A DNA stretch of 64,000 nt from an uncultured Eubacteriales bacterium. Lineage in GTDB: Bacteria; Bacillota; Clostridia; Oscillospirales; Butyricicoccaceae. Position 1 is the first letter of the stretch. Each line of letters begins with the position of its first letter. The position numbers and the translations under genes are program-made. The DNA is taken from contig CAKRRK010000003.1 of the NCBI GenBank assembly GCA_934395135.1, positions 59,763-123,762 of the forward strand. The letters run 5' to 3'. Shown piece after piece: positions 62,991-64,000 of the stretch. The notes beneath the pieces were generated by a model. The model was given only the letters and a program-made list of their open reading frames with translations, was not told where the DNA came from and made no database searches.

Positions 62991-63929
62991 ATGATATTGG
63001 ATAAAATTGCATACAATCGGCTGGAACATATTCTGAAAAAAACAGGATACAGCAATGAGAACTGCACGTTTATTTTAGCAGGTGCGGAGCAGGAAACGAA
63101 CAGCATTAAATTTATAGAGCGTCCGGCATCCGATACGGTACGCAGTTATGTGGAAAAGGAAGGATATCTGATAAAAGCATTGCTCCAGTTGTCCAAAACC
63201 AATGTTTTGCCATATTATATCTGCATTTGTATCGCAGGTTGTTTTACATATTTAAAGAAACAGGATAAGGAAATCGAAAAAGTTCTTGCAGAAAAAGGGA
63301 TACGATGGGCGCTGGAAGATGTTTCCGGACTTGTGCGCCAAGCTCCTCTGCGACAAAGAATTGTGCAGATTTATAATGGCTGCGCTATTTTGGATGAGGA
63401 CAAAATTACCGCTTTAAAAGATGTCTATAAAGCGGGTTATGACTATGAGAAGGCGTATGGCGGATGTGCACAATGCAGTTTTTTAAGTTTAAGTGAACAT
63501 ATGGGGCGTTTGCAAAGCAACCGGCAGGCGCTGCAATGCGCCACAGCATTGGCGGGGGGAGGCGGTTCGTGCGGTGATGGTTCGTGCGGCGCTTATAATG
63601 GAAGCCTGATGTTTATCAGCAGTTTGATCGGTCGCGATGTAGATGGAGTAAAATATGGTACGCAGAGCGCGCAGGAAGAAAAGGCCGGGCAGCTTGCCAA
63701 TAAGGTGCGGGAGTACTTTCTGGAGACATACGGAACTGTCATTTGCAGAGAAATTCATGATGTCATTTTTGGTCGGCGGTTTGATATGCTGACAGAACGC
63801 GGCGGCGAAGAATTTTTAATCTGGGGCGGCCATGAAGATAAATGCACCAGCGTGGTAGGAACGGCCGCTTGCTGGGTGCTGGAAGTTTTGATGAACGAAG
63901 GATTATACGAAAGATATTGTTTGAACTGA
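62991..63929 (+). CDS. Cysteine-rich C-GCAxxG-C-C / DUF5714-like protein
   Basis: 312 residues from ATG 62991; TTG 62997 is better spaced from AAAGGAG. The C-terminal half has GYDYEKAYGGCAQCSF, GGGGSCGDGSCGAYNGSLMF, TVICREIHDVIFG and CTSVVGTAACW, a cysteine pattern like the C-GCAxxG-C-C family (possible redox or metal binding). The N-terminal half is helical with no known domain. Reaction unknown. It lies 9 bases after the zinc dehydrogenase gene and 14 bases before the tautomerase, so probably works in the same pathway. Confidence 0.7.
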   Translation: MILDKIAYNRLEHILKKTGYSNENCTFILAGAEQETNSIKFIERPASDTVRSYVEKEGYLIKALLQLSKTNVLPYYICICIAGCFTYLKKQDKEIEKVLAEKGIRWALEDVSGLVRQAPLRQRIVQIYNGCAILDEDKITALKDVYKAGYDYEKAYGGCAQCSFLSLSEHMGRLQSNRQALQCATALAGGGGSCGDGSCGAYNGSLMFISSLIGRDVDGVKYGTQSAQEEKAGQLANKVREYFLETYGTVICREIHDVIFGRRFDMLTERGGEEFLIWGGHEDKCTSVVGTAACWVLEVLMNEGLYERYCLN

Positions 63930-63943
63930 GGAGGAAAAAGAGT

Positions 63944-64000
63944 ATGCCATACATAGATATCAAATTGTCAAAGAGTTGTACCAAAGAAGAATTAATCCAT
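63944..64000 (+). CDS. 4-Oxalocrotonate tautomerase-family protein, 5' end only
   Basis: 19 codons to the window edge: MPYIDIKLSKSCTKEELIH. After Met removal the catalytic Pro1 would be free, and PYIDIKL is the typical first strand of this family. GAGGAGGAAA precedes the ATG. Tautomerases of this type convert enol and keto forms of 2-oxoacids, so an oxoacid or enol intermediate is suggested for the module 2 pathway. Confidence 0.8.
   Translation, partial: MPYIDIKLSKSCTKEELIH

Overview
The window looks like chromosome of an anaerobic, low-to-mid GC Firmicute of the class Clostridia, probably a gut-type Oscillospiraceae or Lachnospiraceae relative. The reasons are strong AGGAGG ribosome binding sites with frequent TTG and GTG starts, a type III glutamine synthetase, S-layer homology (SLH) proteins, a YlmC/YmxH sporulation-type protein, ferredoxin-linked 2-oxoacid oxidoreductase, an extracytoplasmic flavinylation gene set (ApbE, NusG domain II, Gx transporter), and no respiratory genes. 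The species is not identifiable from this alone. No CRISPR array, rRNA, tRNA, insertion sequence or prophage was seen.

Layout. 1-3.3 kb: nitrogen assimilation (3' part of glnN, then an ammonium channel fused to a PII domain). 3.4-9.5 kb: a LacI-type regulator divergent from a short-chain dehydrogenase and a ribose-type ABC importer, with three repeated operators between them; a large flavin/Fe-S enoate reductase follows under its own promoter. 11.8-14.1 kb: flavinylation module. 14.4-18.7 kb: DivIVA-like protein, orphan fumarase beta subunit, HAD phosphatase, M23 peptidase, polysaccharide deacetylase, YlmC. 18.8-20.6 kb: rpsB-tsf. 20.9-28.8 kb: a two-component system and a MacAB-like efflux operon sharing a direct-repeat element, ending in an SLH protein. 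29.2-31.5 kb: heavy-metal P-type ATPase with its metal-binding domain encoded as a separate small gene. 31.8-38.5 kb: rplM-rpsI, a GH3 glycosidase, DMT and MATE transporters, smpB and tmRNA.

39.6-44.6 kb carries the most striking locus: a cobalamin riboswitch with a terminator platform controlling a 1581-residue secreted SLH protein. That protein contains InlB-type repeats and a DUF4430 domain, the family related to the beta domain of animal transcobalamin and intrinsic factor. This points to a surface corrinoid-capturing protein.

44.8-56.5 kb holds an XRE regulator, a tandem DUF305 protein, an operon of an SCP2-like protein with alcohol and aldehyde dehydrogenases, a fused 2-oxoacid:ferredoxin oxidoreductase, a TetR regulator, a radical SAM enzyme and a second iron-type alcohol dehydrogenase. 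56.5-64 kb is a second LacI/ABC importer module, clearly paralogous to the first. It carries a zinc dehydrogenase, a cysteine-rich C-GCAxxG-C-C-like protein and the start of a tautomerase. In both modules an AAAC-NN-GTT operator lies just downstream of the predicted transcription start, with a different core and flank in each, so the two regulators appear to have diverged in specificity along with the pathways they control.
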